From positions 4,108,501 to 4,172,500 of the forward strand of contig NZ_CP090066.1 of assembly GCF_021391535.1 (NCBI RefSeq): a stretch of DNA of 64,000 nucleotides, given 5' to 3'. The position numbers were made by a program, and so were the translations under genes. This DNA is from Aurantimonas sp. HBX-1. Its GTDB lineage: Bacteria > Pseudomonadota > Alphaproteobacteria > Rhizobiales > Rhizobiaceae. Shown in pieces: positions 1-11,628 of this stretch. Every line of letters starts with the position of its first letter. The first letter of the stretch is position 1. Under the pieces are notes generated by a model, which made no database searches, was not told the origin of the DNA, and saw only the letters and a list, made by a program, of their open reading frames with translations.

Positions 1-881
1 CATTCGCGGACCAGGCGGTGATCGCGATAGAAAACACTCGTTTGATCGCGGAACTGGAAGCGCGCAATCGCGATGTGCTGTCGCGCTACTTCTCACCGCG
101 GCTGGCCGAGCGACTGGCAAACGGAACCGACGTGAAGCAACTCGCCGCCCGTCGCCGCGAGGTTTCCGTGCTGTTCACCGATCTCGCGGACTTCACCGCT
201 CTGGTGGAACGGATCAGCCCCGAACTGCTGGCCGAGCTTCTGAACGAATATCTTGCGGGTATGACGGCGATCGTGTTCGAGCATGAGGGGACGGTCGCCA
301 AGATCGTCGGAGATGCGCTGCACATCCTGTTCGGTGCCCCGGACGAGCAAGTCGATCACGGCGAGCGCGCGGTTCTTTGCGCGCTCGCTCTGGACGAGTT
401 TTCGGAGAGGATGCGGAACACCTGGCGGGCAAGCGGCGTCGCGCTGGGCGTTACCCGCATCGGCATTCATTCGGGACCGGCGATCGTCGGGAATTTCGGT
501 GGGCGGATCTTCGACTACTCCGCCTATGGCGACACGATAAATGTCGCGGCGCGGCTCGAGGCCGCAAACGCGCGGCTCGGCACACGCATCTGCGCGAGTT
601 CCACCGTCGCGGAAGGCCAGTCGACGTTTCGGTGGCGCCCGGTCGGGGATCTCCTTCTGAAGGGCAAGACCCAGCCGCTGCGTGCCTACGAGCCGCTGGC
701 GCCGGGTGACGACTTCGACGGCTACACTTCCGCCTTCGAGAGGCTGGTCGCCGGTGACCCCGGTGCCATGGGAGCGTTTGCCGCCGAGGTCGGCAATCGG
801 CCGGAAGACCGGCTCTGCAGCTTCCATCTGCGGCGGCTCCTGAACGGCGAAGCCGGGCCGCTGATCCGACTGGATGCGTGA
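1..881 (+). CDS. GAF / class III adenylate-guanylate cyclase, 3' fragment
   Basis: This is the C-terminal part of a nucleotide cyclase cut by the window edge. The frame is open to base 3 and reads FADQAVIAIENTRL, the usual last helix of a GAF sensor domain, so the GTG at 18 is not the real start. A linker helix (RYFSPRLAERL) precedes the class III catalytic domain. The two metal-binding aspartates lie in LFTDLADFT (Asp about residue 55 counted from base 18) and KIVGDALHILFG (about 99). GIHSGPAIVGNFGG and YSAYGDTINVAARLE are typical of the family. It probably makes cAMP in response to a GAF-bound signal; the upstream domains and ligand are outside the window. Family assignment is firm; substrate choice (ATP or GTP) is inferred. 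Confidence 0.9.
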   Translation, partial: FADQAVIAIENTRLIAELEARNRDVLSRYFSPRLAERLANGTDVKQLAARRREVSVLFTDLADFTALVERISPELLAELLNEYLAGMTAIVFEHEGTVAKIVGDALHILFGAPDEQVDHGERAVLCALALDEFSERMRNTWRASGVALGVTRIGIHSGPAIVGNFGGRIFDYSAYGDTINVAARLEAANARLGTRICASSTVAEGQSTFRWRPVGDLLLKGKTQPLRAYEPLAPGDDFDGYTSAFERLVAGDPGAMGAFAAEVGNRPEDRLCSFHLRRLLNGEAGPLIRLDA

Positions 882-1045
882 AGGCCGAAAGGTGAAGCTG
901 CCCTCCAACCGTCGGATGCCGAGGCGCGTTGGCGCTTCCTGCCGCCTCGCCTCCGAAAGGTGCCGAACGCTTCTCAGCCTTATGTTTGACGTCGCCATCC
1001 TCGGCTGCGAAACCACCTGATGTCCACTGCGCGAGGTCCTATCCC

Positions 1046-1537
1046 ATGCCACCAGACGTGACGGAAAACCGCCCGCCGGCGGTCCAGCGGGTCGAGGCCG
1101 CGGCCGAAGCGAAAGGCGTCAGGATCAAGGTCGTGACGACCGAAACGAGCGCCCGCTCCGCGGAAGAAGCAGCGCGAGCCGTCGGTGCGCAGGTCGGCCA
1201 GATCGTCAAGTCGCTGGTGTTCCGCGGCGTGGACAGCGGCGAGGCCTATCTCTTGCTGGTCTCGGGCGCCAACCGCGTCGACGAGGCCGCGATGGCCGCG
1301 CTGCTCGGCGAAGCGCTGGAGCGGCCGGACGCGGATTTCGTCCGCGCCGCCACCGGCTTTGCCATTGGCGGGGTCTCGCCGCTCGGCGGCTCCGCCCGGC
1401 TGCGGACGGTGATGGACGAGGATCTGTTCCGCTATGCGACGGTGTGGGCGGCGGCCGGCACGCCGCGCCACGTCTTCGAGGTGGTGCCGCTGCAGCTGCG
1501 CAGCGCCACCGGGGCGACGGTCGCGCCGGTCACCTGA
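1046..1537 (+). CDS. YbaK/EbsC-family aminoacyl-tRNA deacylase
   Basis: A 163-residue protein of the YbaK/ProRS-editing-domain family, which hydrolyses misacylated tRNAs in trans. The sequence QIVKSLVFRGVDSGEAYLLL matches the conserved core with its essential-type lysine, and the later AIGGVSPLGG matches the second conserved glycine-rich strand. The frame is open further upstream (to a GTG at 929), but ATG 1046 has GAGG a dozen bases before it and gives the usual family length, so it was chosen. It stands alone between the cyclase gene and the convergent DUF255 gene. Which mischarged tRNA it clears cannot be told from the sequence. Confidence 0.88.
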   Translation: MPPDVTENRPPAVQRVEAAAEAKGVRIKVVTTETSARSAEEAARAVGAQVGQIVKSLVFRGVDSGEAYLLLVSGANRVDEAAMAALLGEALERPDADFVRAATGFAIGGVSPLGGSARLRTVMDEDLFRYATVWAAAGTPRHVFEVVPLQLRSATGATVAPVT

Positions 1538-1571
1538 GGCCGCAGGCGCGCCCGGAGCGCCGGGCGACCCG

Positions 1572-3602
<2,031 letters not shown>

Positions 3603-3806
3603 GCATGTTCCCTTCGGGCGGTATCGCCTAAGGCTAACGCGCCGGCGGCAGCTTTCGAGGGCGAGGGCCGGCAATCCTTTTCCGTCGCGAGCCCGGCGCG
3701 CGGGTGGTAGAGCGTCGCATGGGTGCAGCGCCTGTCCCGCGACGCGGGTGCCCGAGAGCGCGGGGCGACGTGCCACCGCTCTGATCCCTGCTGCTTCGGA
3801 ACCGCC

Positions 3807-5219
3807 ATGTCTGACGATACCATCGCCGCCCTGTCTTCCGGTGCCCTGCCCTCCGGCATCGCGGTGGTCCGGGTCAGCGGCCCGGCCGCGCGCATGGCGA
3901 TGACGCGGATCGCCGGCGCGGTGCCGCCGGCGCGGCAGGCGAGCCTGCGACGCTTCCGGGGGCCGGACGGCCGGTTGGTCGACCGTGGCATCGCCGTGTT
4001 CTTCGAGGGCCCCGGCAGCGTCACCGGCGAGGACCTTGCCGAGTTTCACCTGCATGGCGGCCGCGCCGTGGTTGCGGCGATGCTCGTAGCGCTGACGGCG
4101 CTCTCCGGCGTGCGGCTGGCGGTGCCCGGCGAGTTCACCCGCCGGGCCTTCGAGAATGGCCGGATAGACCTCACCGAGGCCGAAGGCCTGGCCGACCTCC
4201 TCGCGGCCGAGACCGAGGGCCAGCGACGGATGGCGGTGGCGCAGGCCGGCGGTGCGCTGCGGGCGGTCTACGAGGACTGGATGCGCCGGCTGACGCATGC
4301 GCGGGCGATGATCGAGGCATCGTTCGATTTCGCCGACGAGGGTGACGTGAGCGCCGACGTAGGCAAAGGCGTCGCGCCGGCGATAGGACAACTCGCCGAC
4401 GACATGCGGGCGCATCTTGCCGGGGCCGCGCGCGGCGAGATCCTGCGCGAGGGCTACAAGGTGGCCATCGTCGGCGCGCCGAATGCCGGCAAGTCCAGCC
4501 TGCTCAACGCGCTTGCCGACCGGGAGGTGGCGATCGTCACGGACGTGCCGGGGACCACCCGCGACGTCATCGAGGTGACGCTCGACCTCGGCGGCATCCC
4601 GGTGCGCTTCTCGGACACCGCCGGGATCCGGGACACCAGCGACCTTGTGGAGGCGATCGGCGTCGAACGGGCCCGCGCGACGATGGCGAAGGCGGACCTC
4701 GTCCTGGCGCTGGTCGATCCGCATCAGCCCGACAGGGCTCTCGACCCGTTCGTGGAGCTGGCGACTCACGTGAAACACCCGGCCGCCGCTCCCGCGCTCG
4801 ACGGCGACAGAACGTCACCTGTTGGGGCACCCCAGGTCCTGCTGGTCCGCACCAAGATCGATGTGCCGTCACCGGACGTCTCACGTGCGCCCGACAGCAA
4901 CAGCGATTTTCGGTTCGACTTCGCCCTGTCCGCGCATAGCGGCGAAGGGCTGGGCGCGCTCGTCGAACGGATCGCCGCACTGGCGGCGGACGCGGCCGGG
5001 GATCCGGACGAGGCGGTGCCCCTGCGGGTCCGTCACAGCGAGCTGGTGGCGGATGCGCTGGCGATCGTCGAGGAGTATCTGGACGGTCCCGCCATGCCCG
5101 CTGAGGTCGCGGCCGAGACGCTGCGTCGGGCCGGCAATCGGCTGGGGGCGCTGACCGGGCAGGTCGGGGTCGAAGACCTGCTCGACGTCATCTTCTCGGA
5201 GTTCTGCATCGGCAAGTGA
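3807..5219 (+). CDS. mnmE: tRNA uridine-5-carboxymethylaminomethyl GTPase MnmE
   Basis: A 470-residue GTPase that, with MnmG, installs the cmnm5 group on the wobble uridine of certain tRNAs. The N-terminal folate-binding domain (residues 1-120) begins TIAALSSGALPSGIAVVRVSGP. The G domain sits in the central helical region: G1 GAPNAGKSS, G2 TTRD, G3 DTAG. The G4 element reads TKID instead of the canonical NKxD. A longish insert follows G3 and contains a parS-like site. The C-terminus is FCIGK, the family signature with its catalytic cysteine. Start ATG 3807 matches the conserved N-terminus. mnmG follows 175 bp downstream, separated by two parS-like sites. Confidence 0.97.
   Translation: MSDDTIAALSSGALPSGIAVVRVSGPAARMAMTRIAGAVPPARQASLRRFRGPDGRLVDRGIAVFFEGPGSVTGEDLAEFHLHGGRAVVAAMLVALTALSGVRLAVPGEFTRRAFENGRIDLTEAEGLADLLAAETEGQRRMAVAQAGGALRAVYEDWMRRLTHARAMIEASFDFADEGDVSADVGKGVAPAIGQLADDMRAHLAGAARGEILREGYKVAIVGAPNAGKSSLLNALADREVAIVTDVPGTTRDVIEVTLDLGGIPVRFSDTAGIRDTSDLVEAIGVERARATMAKADLVLALVDPHQPDRALDPFVELATHVKHPAAAPALDGDRTSPVGAPQVLLVRTKIDVPSPDVSRAPDSNSDFRFDFALSAHSGEGLGALVERIAALAADAAGDPDEAVPLRVRHSELVADALAIVEEYLDGPAMPAEVAAETLRRAGNRLGALTGQVGVEDLLDVIFSEFCIGK
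4763..4776 (+). other. parS-like site inside mnmE (GACTCACGTGAAAC)
   Basis: Twelve of 14 bases match the palindrome GTTTCACGTGAAAC seen perfectly at 7382 and 24289. The left arm reads GACTC, which is also a GANTC site for the CcrM adenine methylase. It lies in coding sequence between the G3 and G4 motifs of MnmE. ParB binding is inferred. Confidence 0.55.
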
Positions 5220-5220
5220 G

Positions 5221-5234
5221 GATTCACGTGAAAC
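5221..5234 (+). other. parS-like site (GATTCACGTGAAAC)
   Basis: Thirteen of 14 bases match the parS palindrome; the single change, T to A at position 2, makes the left arm a GATTC (GANTC) site. It begins immediately after the mnmE stop codon in the mnmE-mnmG gap. Confidence 0.75.
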
Positions 5235-5245
5235 CGCTCGTCGAC

Positions 5246-5259
5246 GACTCACGTGAAAC
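5246..5259 (+). other. parS-like site (GACTCACGTGAAAC)
   Basis: Second site in the mnmE-mnmG gap, 25 bp (between two and two-and-a-half helical turns) after the one at 5221. Twelve of 14 bases match parS; the left arm is GACTC (GANTC). Confidence 0.65.
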
Positions 5260-5394
5260 GATCCTCGCTCGCTCACGCTTAGCGGCCCAACCGAAGCCCG
5301 CGTAACCGGCGGAACGTTGTTTCGACGCTTCAAGACGACTATAGGCTTTCGTCATCAGCATCCGCTCGTCCGGACCGCGACACCGGAGATATCG

Positions 5395-7287
5395 ATGTCC
5401 CCTTCAACACCCGCAGCCACCCCTTCCGCGTGCGATGTCCTCGTCATCGGCGGCGGCCACGCCGGCTGCGAGGCGGCGAGCGCGGCGGCGCGGGCCGGGG
5501 CCGACACGCTGCTGGTCACGCACAGCTTCGACACGATCGGCGCGATGAGCTGCAACCCGGCGATCGGCGGCATCGGCAAGGGGCATCTGGTGCGCGAGAT
5601 CGATGCGCTGGGCGGCCTGATGGGCCAGGTCGCGGATGCGGCCGGCATCCAGTTCCGCCTGCTCAACCGCAGCAAGGGGCCGGCCGTACGGGGCCCGCGG
5701 ACCCAGGCGGACCGGCGGCTCTACCGGGAGGCCATGCAGGCGGCGATCGTGGCGCAGGCGGGGCTGACGGTGGTCGAGGCCGACGTCGCCGATCTCTCCC
5801 TCGACGGCGCCAACCGCGTCACCGGGGTAATCCTCGCCGATGGCCGCACCATTGCCTGTCGCGCCGTGGTGCTGACCACCGGGACCTTCCTTTCCGGGCT
5901 CATCCATATCGGTGACCGCAAGATCCCGGCCGGGCGCATGGGCGAGGATCCCTCGACCGGGCTTTCCGGCACGTTGCGCCGCCTTGGCCTGCGGCTCGGG
6001 CGGCTGAAGACCGGCACGCCGGCGCGGCTCGACGGGCGGACGGTCGACTGGGACGGCCTCGACCGCCAGAGCCCGGACGAGACGCCGGTGCCTTTTTCCT
6101 ACCTGACGCGCGAGATCGCCAATCGGCAAATCGATTGCGGCATCACCCGCACGACGCCCGAAACGCACCGGATCATCCGCGACAATCTCGCGCGCTCGGC
6201 CCTCTATTCGGGCCAGATCGAGGGGGCCGGCCCGCGCTACTGCCCGTCCATCGAGGACAAGATCGTGAAGTTCGGCGAGCGCGACGGCCACCAGATTTTC
6301 CTCGAACCGGAGGGGCTCGACGACGACACGATCTATCCGAACGGGTTGTCCACTTCCCTTCCCGAGGACGTACAGGAAGCCTTCCTGCGTTCGATCCCGG
6401 GGCTCGAGCGGGTCGCGGTGCTGAAGCCCGGCTATGCGATCGAGTACGACCATGTCGATCCGCGCGAGCTGGACCGGCATCTCGCCGTGCGCTGCGCGGA
6501 GGGCCTGTACCTTGCCGGTCAGATCAACGGCACGACCGGCTACGAGGAGGCGGCGGCGCAGGGCCTCGTCGCCGGCCTCAACGCGGCGCGGCTCGCCGGT
6601 GGCTCCGAGCCGGTGTCGATCGGCCGGGCCGACGCCTATGTCGGCGTGATGATCGACGACCTGACGCGCACCGGCATCACCGAACCCTATCGCATGTTCA
6701 CCTCGCGCGCCGAGTTCCGCCTGTCGCTGCGGGCCGACAATGCCGATCGCCGCCTGACGCCGCTCGGCCTATCGCTCGGGATCATCGACGCCGAACGGCG
6801 GCAGGTTTTCGAGGCGAGCGAGGCGGCGCTGTCGGCGGCGCGCGCCCGGCTCGAGGCGGCGACACTGACGCCGCCGGAGGCCGCGCGGCACGGGCTGGCG
6901 CTGAACCAGGATGGGCGCCGCCGCTCGGCATGGCAGCTGCTGTCGCAGCCGGAGATCGATCTCGATCGGCTCACACAGATCTGGCCGGACCTCGGCGCGA
7001 TCGCGGGACCGCTGCGGGAGCGGATCGAGATCGAGGCCGGCTACGACGTCTATCTGGCGCGCCAGCGCCGCGACCAGGAGCGGCTGCGCCGCGACGAGAA
7101 CCGGGCGATCCCGCCGACGCTGGATTTCAATGCCCTCGCCGGCCTCTCCAACGAGCTGCGCCAGAAGCTTTCGGCCCGGCGGCCTGCTTCCATCGCGGAG
7201 GCCGAGCGCATCGACGGCATGACGCCGGCAGCCCTGGCGATCATCCTTGTCGCCATCCGGCGCCGGGAGCTCGCCGATGCGGCCTGA
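5395..7287 (+). CDS. mnmG: tRNA uridine-5-carboxymethylaminomethyl synthesis protein MnmG (GidA)
   Basis: A 630-residue FAD/NADH-dependent partner of MnmE in wobble-uridine modification. The FAD dinucleotide fold is GGGHAGCEAA at residues 19-28, followed by the family motifs SCNPAIGGIGKGHLVREIDA and GPAVRGPRTQADR, and GYAIEYDHVDP and AGQINGTTGYEEAAAQG further on. The C-terminal helical domain that contacts MnmE and tRNA is complete, ending in AALAIILVAIRRREL. ATG 5395 has GGAG eight bases upstream and gives the conserved N-terminus. The last 11 bases overlap the start of rsmG, so the two are translationally linked. Confidence 0.97.
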   Translation: MSPSTPAATPSACDVLVIGGGHAGCEAASAAARAGADTLLVTHSFDTIGAMSCNPAIGGIGKGHLVREIDALGGLMGQVADAAGIQFRLLNRSKGPAVRGPRTQADRRLYREAMQAAIVAQAGLTVVEADVADLSLDGANRVTGVILADGRTIACRAVVLTTGTFLSGLIHIGDRKIPAGRMGEDPSTGLSGTLRRLGLRLGRLKTGTPARLDGRTVDWDGLDRQSPDETPVPFSYLTREIANRQIDCGITRTTPETHRIIRDNLARSALYSGQIEGAGPRYCPSIEDKIVKFGERDGHQIFLEPEGLDDDTIYPNGLSTSLPEDVQEAFLRSIPGLERVAVLKPGYAIEYDHVDPRELDRHLAVRCAEGLYLAGQINGTTGYEEAAAQGLVAGLNAARLAGGSEPVSIGRADAYVGVMIDDLTRTGITEPYRMFTSRAEFRLSLRADNADRRLTPLGLSLGIIDAERRQVFEASEAALSAARARLEAATLTPPEAARHGLALNQDGRRRSAWQLLSQPEIDLDRLTQIWPDLGAIAGPLRERIEIEAGYDVYLARQRRDQERLRRDENRAIPPTLDFNALAGLSNELRQKLSARRPASIAEAERIDGMTPAALAIILVAIRRRELADAA

Positions 7288-7966
7288 GTCCGGGCTGAAG
7301 GCGCGGCCGAAGCGCCTGTCGAGCCATGAACTCGCCGCCGTCCTCGCCGAGGATCGCGGCCGCGTTCTCCAGACCGTCGCTGTTTCACGTGAAACGCTGG
7401 AGCGGCTCGACCGCTACGTGGCGCTGCTGGTGACCTGGCAGGCGCGCGTCAACCTCATTTCGCCCTCGACGCTGGGCGAGATCTGGACCCGTCACGTGGC
7501 GGACTCGCTGTCGCTGGAGCGGAGACTGCCGGCCTTCCGCCGCGCCGTCGATCTGGGTTCGGGCGCCGGTTTTCCGGGCCTGGTCATCGCGGCGGCGCGC
7601 GCCGAACAAGACGGCGTCGTCGATCTCGTTGAAAGCAATGCCAAGAAGGCGGCCTTCCTGCGGACCGTGCAGCGCGAGGCGGGGCTCGGCGGCACCGTCC
7701 ACGCCGCCCGCATCGAGGATTGCGGCGCCGCGCTGGCCGCGGCCGAGATCGTCACCGCGAGGGCGCTGGCGCCGCTCGACGAGCTGCTGCGCCTCGTCGC
7801 GCCGCATATCGCCCCGACCGCGCGCTGCTTCTTCGCCAAGGGGCGAAGTCATGAACAGGAAATTAACGCCGCGACTGCCCATTGGCGATTCAGCATGGTA
7901 AAGCATGAATCGGAGCTCGAGGATGGTTCGGTCGTGCTCGAGATCGGTGACATCGCACCGCGCTGA
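7277..7966 (+). CDS. rsmG: 16S rRNA (guanine527-N7)-methyltransferase RsmG (GidB)
   Basis: A 229-residue SAM-dependent methyltransferase that modifies G527 of 16S rRNA. The SAM-binding motif is VDLGSGAGFPGLV and the family motif WTRHVADSL precedes it; VTARALAPLDELLRLVAPH is the conserved second half. The chosen ATG at 7277 overlaps the mnmG stop. Residues VSRET near position 36 are encoded by a perfect parS palindrome (7382-7395), so this stretch carries both protein-coding and partition information. parA follows after about 100 bp. Confidence 0.96.
   Translation: MRPESGLKARPKRLSSHELAAVLAEDRGRVLQTVAVSRETLERLDRYVALLVTWQARVNLISPSTLGEIWTRHVADSLSLERRLPAFRRAVDLGSGAGFPGLVIAAARAEQDGVVDLVESNAKKAAFLRTVQREAGLGGTVHAARIEDCGAALAAAEIVTARALAPLDELLRLVAPHIAPTARCFFAKGRSHEQEINAATAHWRFSMVKHESELEDGSVVLEIGDIAPR
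7382..7395 (+). other. perfect parS palindrome in rsmG (GTTTCACGTGAAAC)
   Basis: A perfect 14-bp palindrome matching the general bacterial parS consensus. It lies 0.7 kb upstream of parA and is read through as VSRET in RsmG. It is the best centromere candidate in the window. Confidence 0.92.
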
Positions 7967-8068
7967 GCGGTGCTGGGCCTCGACGAGGACGAGCGTCATG
8001 CGGATCGGGCACACGGGCGGGCTGGACCTGCGGAGCCGTTCGAGGACGTGCGAGGCGGAAACAGGCCG

Positions 8069-8878
<810 letters not shown>

Positions 8879-8951
8879 CCGCGAAGGCGTTGATTGGGAC
8901 GGGACCGGGATACGACGGGGCGCTTTGCAGCATGAGCATGGGGACAGGGGC

Positions 8952-9920
8952 ATGACCGAAGACAGATCGCGACAGCGGCTCGGCCGGGGCCTTGCCTCGC
9001 TGATCGGCACCGGTGCCGCCGCGCCCTCGCGCTCGGTGCCGGGCTTCGGGGCTCCCGAGCCGGCGATCCCCGCCGAGCGGCATGTCGGGATCGACAAGCT
9101 CGTCGCCAACCCGAACAATCCGCGCCGCCGCTTCGACGACGGGGAACTGCAGGATCTCGCCGCCTCAATCCGCAACCATGGCGTCGTGCAGCCGCTGCTG
9201 GTGCGGCCGATCTCCGGCGAAAGCGACCGGTTCGAGATCGTCGCCGGCGAGCGGCGCTGGCGGGCGGCCCGCCTCGCCGGCCTGTCGGAAGTCCCGGTCG
9301 TGCTGCGCGACATCGGCGACCGGCAGTCGCTGGAGATCGCCATCATCGAGAACGTCCAGCGTTCCGATCTCAACGCGGTCGAGGAAGCGCAGGCCTACGA
9401 GCAGCTGATCAGCGACCACGGCTATACCCAGTCCGACCTCGCCGACGTCCTCGGCAAGAGCCGCAGTCACGTCGCCAACACGCTGCGGCTGCTGAAGCTG
9501 CCGGACGAGGTGCGGGACATGGTGGTCTCCGGCACGCTCTCCGCCGGCGCGGCGCGTACGGTGGTCACCGCCGAGGATCCGCTGGCCGTGGCGCGCGAGA
9601 TCGTCTCGCGCGGCCTCAGTGTCCGCGAGGCCGAAGACCTCGCCCGCGGGCCGGCGGCGGAGCCTGCCGCCAAGCCTGCGAAGCCCCGCCGCAAGGCGTC
9701 CGCTGCGGTGAAGACCGAAAAGGACGAGGACGCCCAGGCGCTGGAGCGGCTGCTGTCCGAGACGCTCGGCATGGCGGTGGAGATCGAGGTCGACGGCGAG
9801 GGCGGCTCGGTCCGTATTGCCTATGCCGATCTCGAACAGCTGGATGCGCTGTGCGGCCTGCTGCAGGCTCATGCCCGCAGCCGCCTGCAGAGCGGCGAGC
9901 CGCGGCTGCGCTCGCTCTAG
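8952..9920 (+). CDS. parB: chromosome partition protein ParB
   Basis: A 322-residue CTP-dependent DNA clamp that loads at parS and spreads along flanking DNA. The N-terminal ParA-activating motif LGRGL is at residues 10-14. The CTP-binding region holds GERRWRA (99-105) and ENVQRSDLNAVEEA. The helix-turn-helix that reads parS is YTQSDLADVLGKSRSHVANT. A lysine/alanine-rich linker leads to the C-terminal dimerisation domain that ends RLQSGEPRLRSL. ATG 8952 has GGGGACAGGGG upstream. The likely binding sites in this window are the parS elements at 4763, 5221, 5246, 7382, 9941, 24289 and 37212. Confidence 0.97.
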   Translation: MTEDRSRQRLGRGLASLIGTGAAAPSRSVPGFGAPEPAIPAERHVGIDKLVANPNNPRRRFDDGELQDLAASIRNHGVVQPLLVRPISGESDRFEIVAGERRWRAARLAGLSEVPVVLRDIGDRQSLEIAIIENVQRSDLNAVEEAQAYEQLISDHGYTQSDLADVLGKSRSHVANTLRLLKLPDEVRDMVVSGTLSAGAARTVVTAEDPLAVAREIVSRGLSVREAEDLARGPAAEPAAKPAKPRRKASAAVKTEKDEDAQALERLLSETLGMAVEIEVDGEGGSVRIAYADLEQLDALCGLLQAHARSRLQSGEPRLRSL

Positions 9921-9940
9921 GCTATCGCGATCCTGGGCCT

Positions 9941-9954
9941 GTCCCACGTGAAAC
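9941..9954 (+). other. parS-like site between parB and holA (GTCCCACGTGAAAC)
   Basis: Twelve of 14 bases match parS, with an intact right arm. It sits in the 47-bp convergent gap 20 bp after the parB stop codon. Confidence 0.6.
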
Positions 9955-9967
9955 AGCGCGGGGCGCC

Positions 9968-11011
9968 CTAGTTCCGGCGCGCCTTCAGCCGTGCCGCCTC
10001 GACGGCGACGTCGAGCAGCGTCCGCCGGGTGATGGTCAGCGCGAGTGCGCTTTCCTTGCGGCTCGCGAGGATGTCCGCCTCGATCCGGCGCAATGTCGGG
10101 GCGATGCGCTCCAGCGGCCAGGCGGCGAGCGCGACCTCCATCGCGTGGCGGCGACGGAAATGCGGCCGCCGCCGCTCGACGACCCGCCCGATCGGCTCCC
10201 CGCCGCGCTCCACCATCTCGCGCATCGCCTGCAGCTGCTGGAAATAGCGCAGCAGCCCCTGGTGCAGCTGGAAGGTCGCGGTACCGGCGGTGACCAGCCG
10301 GTCGACCAGATGCGGCAGGCGCCGCACCTCGCCGCTGGCGGTGGCGTCGATCGTCTCCTCCAGCGTGTCGGCGGAGACGTCGCCGACGATCGCCCGCACA
10401 TCCTCCTCGACGACGCCCCGCGTGCCGAGTGCATAGAGGCAGAGCTTGCGCACCTCGCCGCGCGAGGCGAGCCGGTTGGCGCCCAGCCGGGAGCGCAGCT
10501 CGTCGCGCGCCGCCCGGTCGATGGTCAGGCCGCTGGCGGCGAATTCCTCGTCGATCATCTGGTCGAGGGCGCGGCCCTCGTCCTGGTAGCAGGGCAGCGC
10601 CATGGCGAAGCGGGCGCGCTCGACGCTGGTGCGCAGCGCCGCGTTCTTCTTCAGATCGCCCGCCTCGACGATCAGCACGGCGCCCTCAAGCTTCTCCTCC
10701 GCCAGCGTCGCGACGGCTTCCGCCAGCGCCTTGCCGGCCCCTGCCCCGCGCACGCGGATCAGACGCTTGCCGCCGAACAGCGACAGCGTCCGGGCCTCGT
10801 CGTAGAGCCGCCCGATATCCTTCTCGAGGTCGTCGGCCGACAGGCGCACCGCGGCGAACGGGTCGTCGGGGTCGACGCCGGACTGGGCAGCGATCTTGTC
10901 GGAGCGTTCGGAGACGAGGCCGGGATCAGGGCCGTAGAGGAGGATGACCGGGAAGGAGAAGTCCGGCCGCGACAGGAAGGCTTCGACCTCGCCGGCCTTT
11001 TTCTGCGCCAT
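9968..11011 (-). CDS. holA: DNA polymerase III subunit delta
   Basis: A 347-residue clamp-loader subunit that opens the beta clamp. The N-terminal AAA+-like domain starts MAQKKAGEVEAFL and contains VILLYGPDPGLVSERSDKIA, the conserved nucleotide-fold strand; SLFGGKRLIRVRGAG is typical of HolA. The C-terminal helical collar follows (LHQGLLRYFQQLQAM). It is the third gene of a leftward run leuS-lptE-holA, a common alphaproteobacterial order, and is convergent with parB. The length is normal for the family. Confidence 0.94.
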   Translation of the reverse strand: MAQKKAGEVEAFLSRPDFSFPVILLYGPDPGLVSERSDKIAAQSGVDPDDPFAAVRLSADDLEKDIGRLYDEARTLSLFGGKRLIRVRGAGAGKALAEAVATLAEEKLEGAVLIVEAGDLKKNAALRTSVERARFAMALPCYQDEGRALDQMIDEEFAASGLTIDRAARDELRSRLGANRLASRGEVRKLCLYALGTRGVVEEDVRAIVGDVSADTLEETIDATASGEVRRLPHLVDRLVTAGTATFQLHQGLLRYFQQLQAMREMVERGGEPIGRVVERRRPHFRRRHAMEVALAAWPLERIAPTLRRIEADILASRKESALALTITRRTLLDVAVEAARLKARRN

Positions 11012-11079
11012 GTGCCGTCACCCGTCCCGATGTTCGGGCCGGGCTCCTGCCCGCCCCGCCGGCGCGTCCTGCCGAGCCG

Positions 11080-11628
11080 TCAGCTGCCCGCCGCTTCCAG
11101 CGCCCGGACGATCGGGATCTCCAGCTTGGCGGCGAGGTCGTCGGCCGCCTGCTCGCGCGCGTCGAGCAGCGCCCGCTGGCTCTGGAACTGCTGGCTGGTG
11201 CGGTCGAAGGGCACGGTCGAATTGCGTCGCTGCGTATCGATCACCTGGCCGTCCGAGAGCCGGACCAGCTGATACGACCCGTTCATCCGGTACAGCGACG
11301 AGGTCAGCACCCCGCCCGCCTCGATGGCGAGACCGGTTTCGGCGCCGCTGACCGTCAGGCGCACTTCGTAGAGCGGCTGGGTCACCTGGGCGCCCTGGTT
11401 GAGGCGCGACAGCAGGGCATTGCGGACGACTTGGTCGGTGCGGGTGTTGGCCTCCGAAATGGCGATCCGGCCGCGCAGCGACGCGAGGCGTCCCTCCGGC
11501 GCCAGGGCCGAGACGGTCGAAGCGTCGGTGCCGTAGAGCGGGCGCGCCGTGCAGCCGGGCAGCAGGATGGCGGCGACGGCCAGGCAGGCGAGCACGGCGC
11601 GGGGTCGAACCCGATCAGAGGACGACAT
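11080..11628 (-). CDS. lptE: LPS-assembly lipoprotein LptE
   Basis: A 182-residue outer-membrane lipoprotein that plugs the LptD translocon for lipopolysaccharide insertion. The N-terminus is a lipoprotein signal, ACLAVAAILLPGC, with the modified cysteine at about residue 26, followed by TARPLYGT, the usual mature start in alphaproteobacterial LptE. Serine/threonine-rich beta strands follow, and the C-terminus is helical. The start at 11628 overlaps the last 14 bases of leuS, so leuS and lptE are co-translated. Confidence 0.9.
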   Translation of the reverse strand: MSSSDRVRPRAVLACLAVAAILLPGCTARPLYGTDASTVSALAPEGRLASLRGRIAISEANTRTDQVVRNALLSRLNQGAQVTQPLYEVRLTVSGAETGLAIEAGGVLTSSLYRMNGSYQLVRLSDGQVIDTQRRNSTVPFDRTSQQFQSQRALLDAREQAADDLAAKLEIPIVRALEAAGS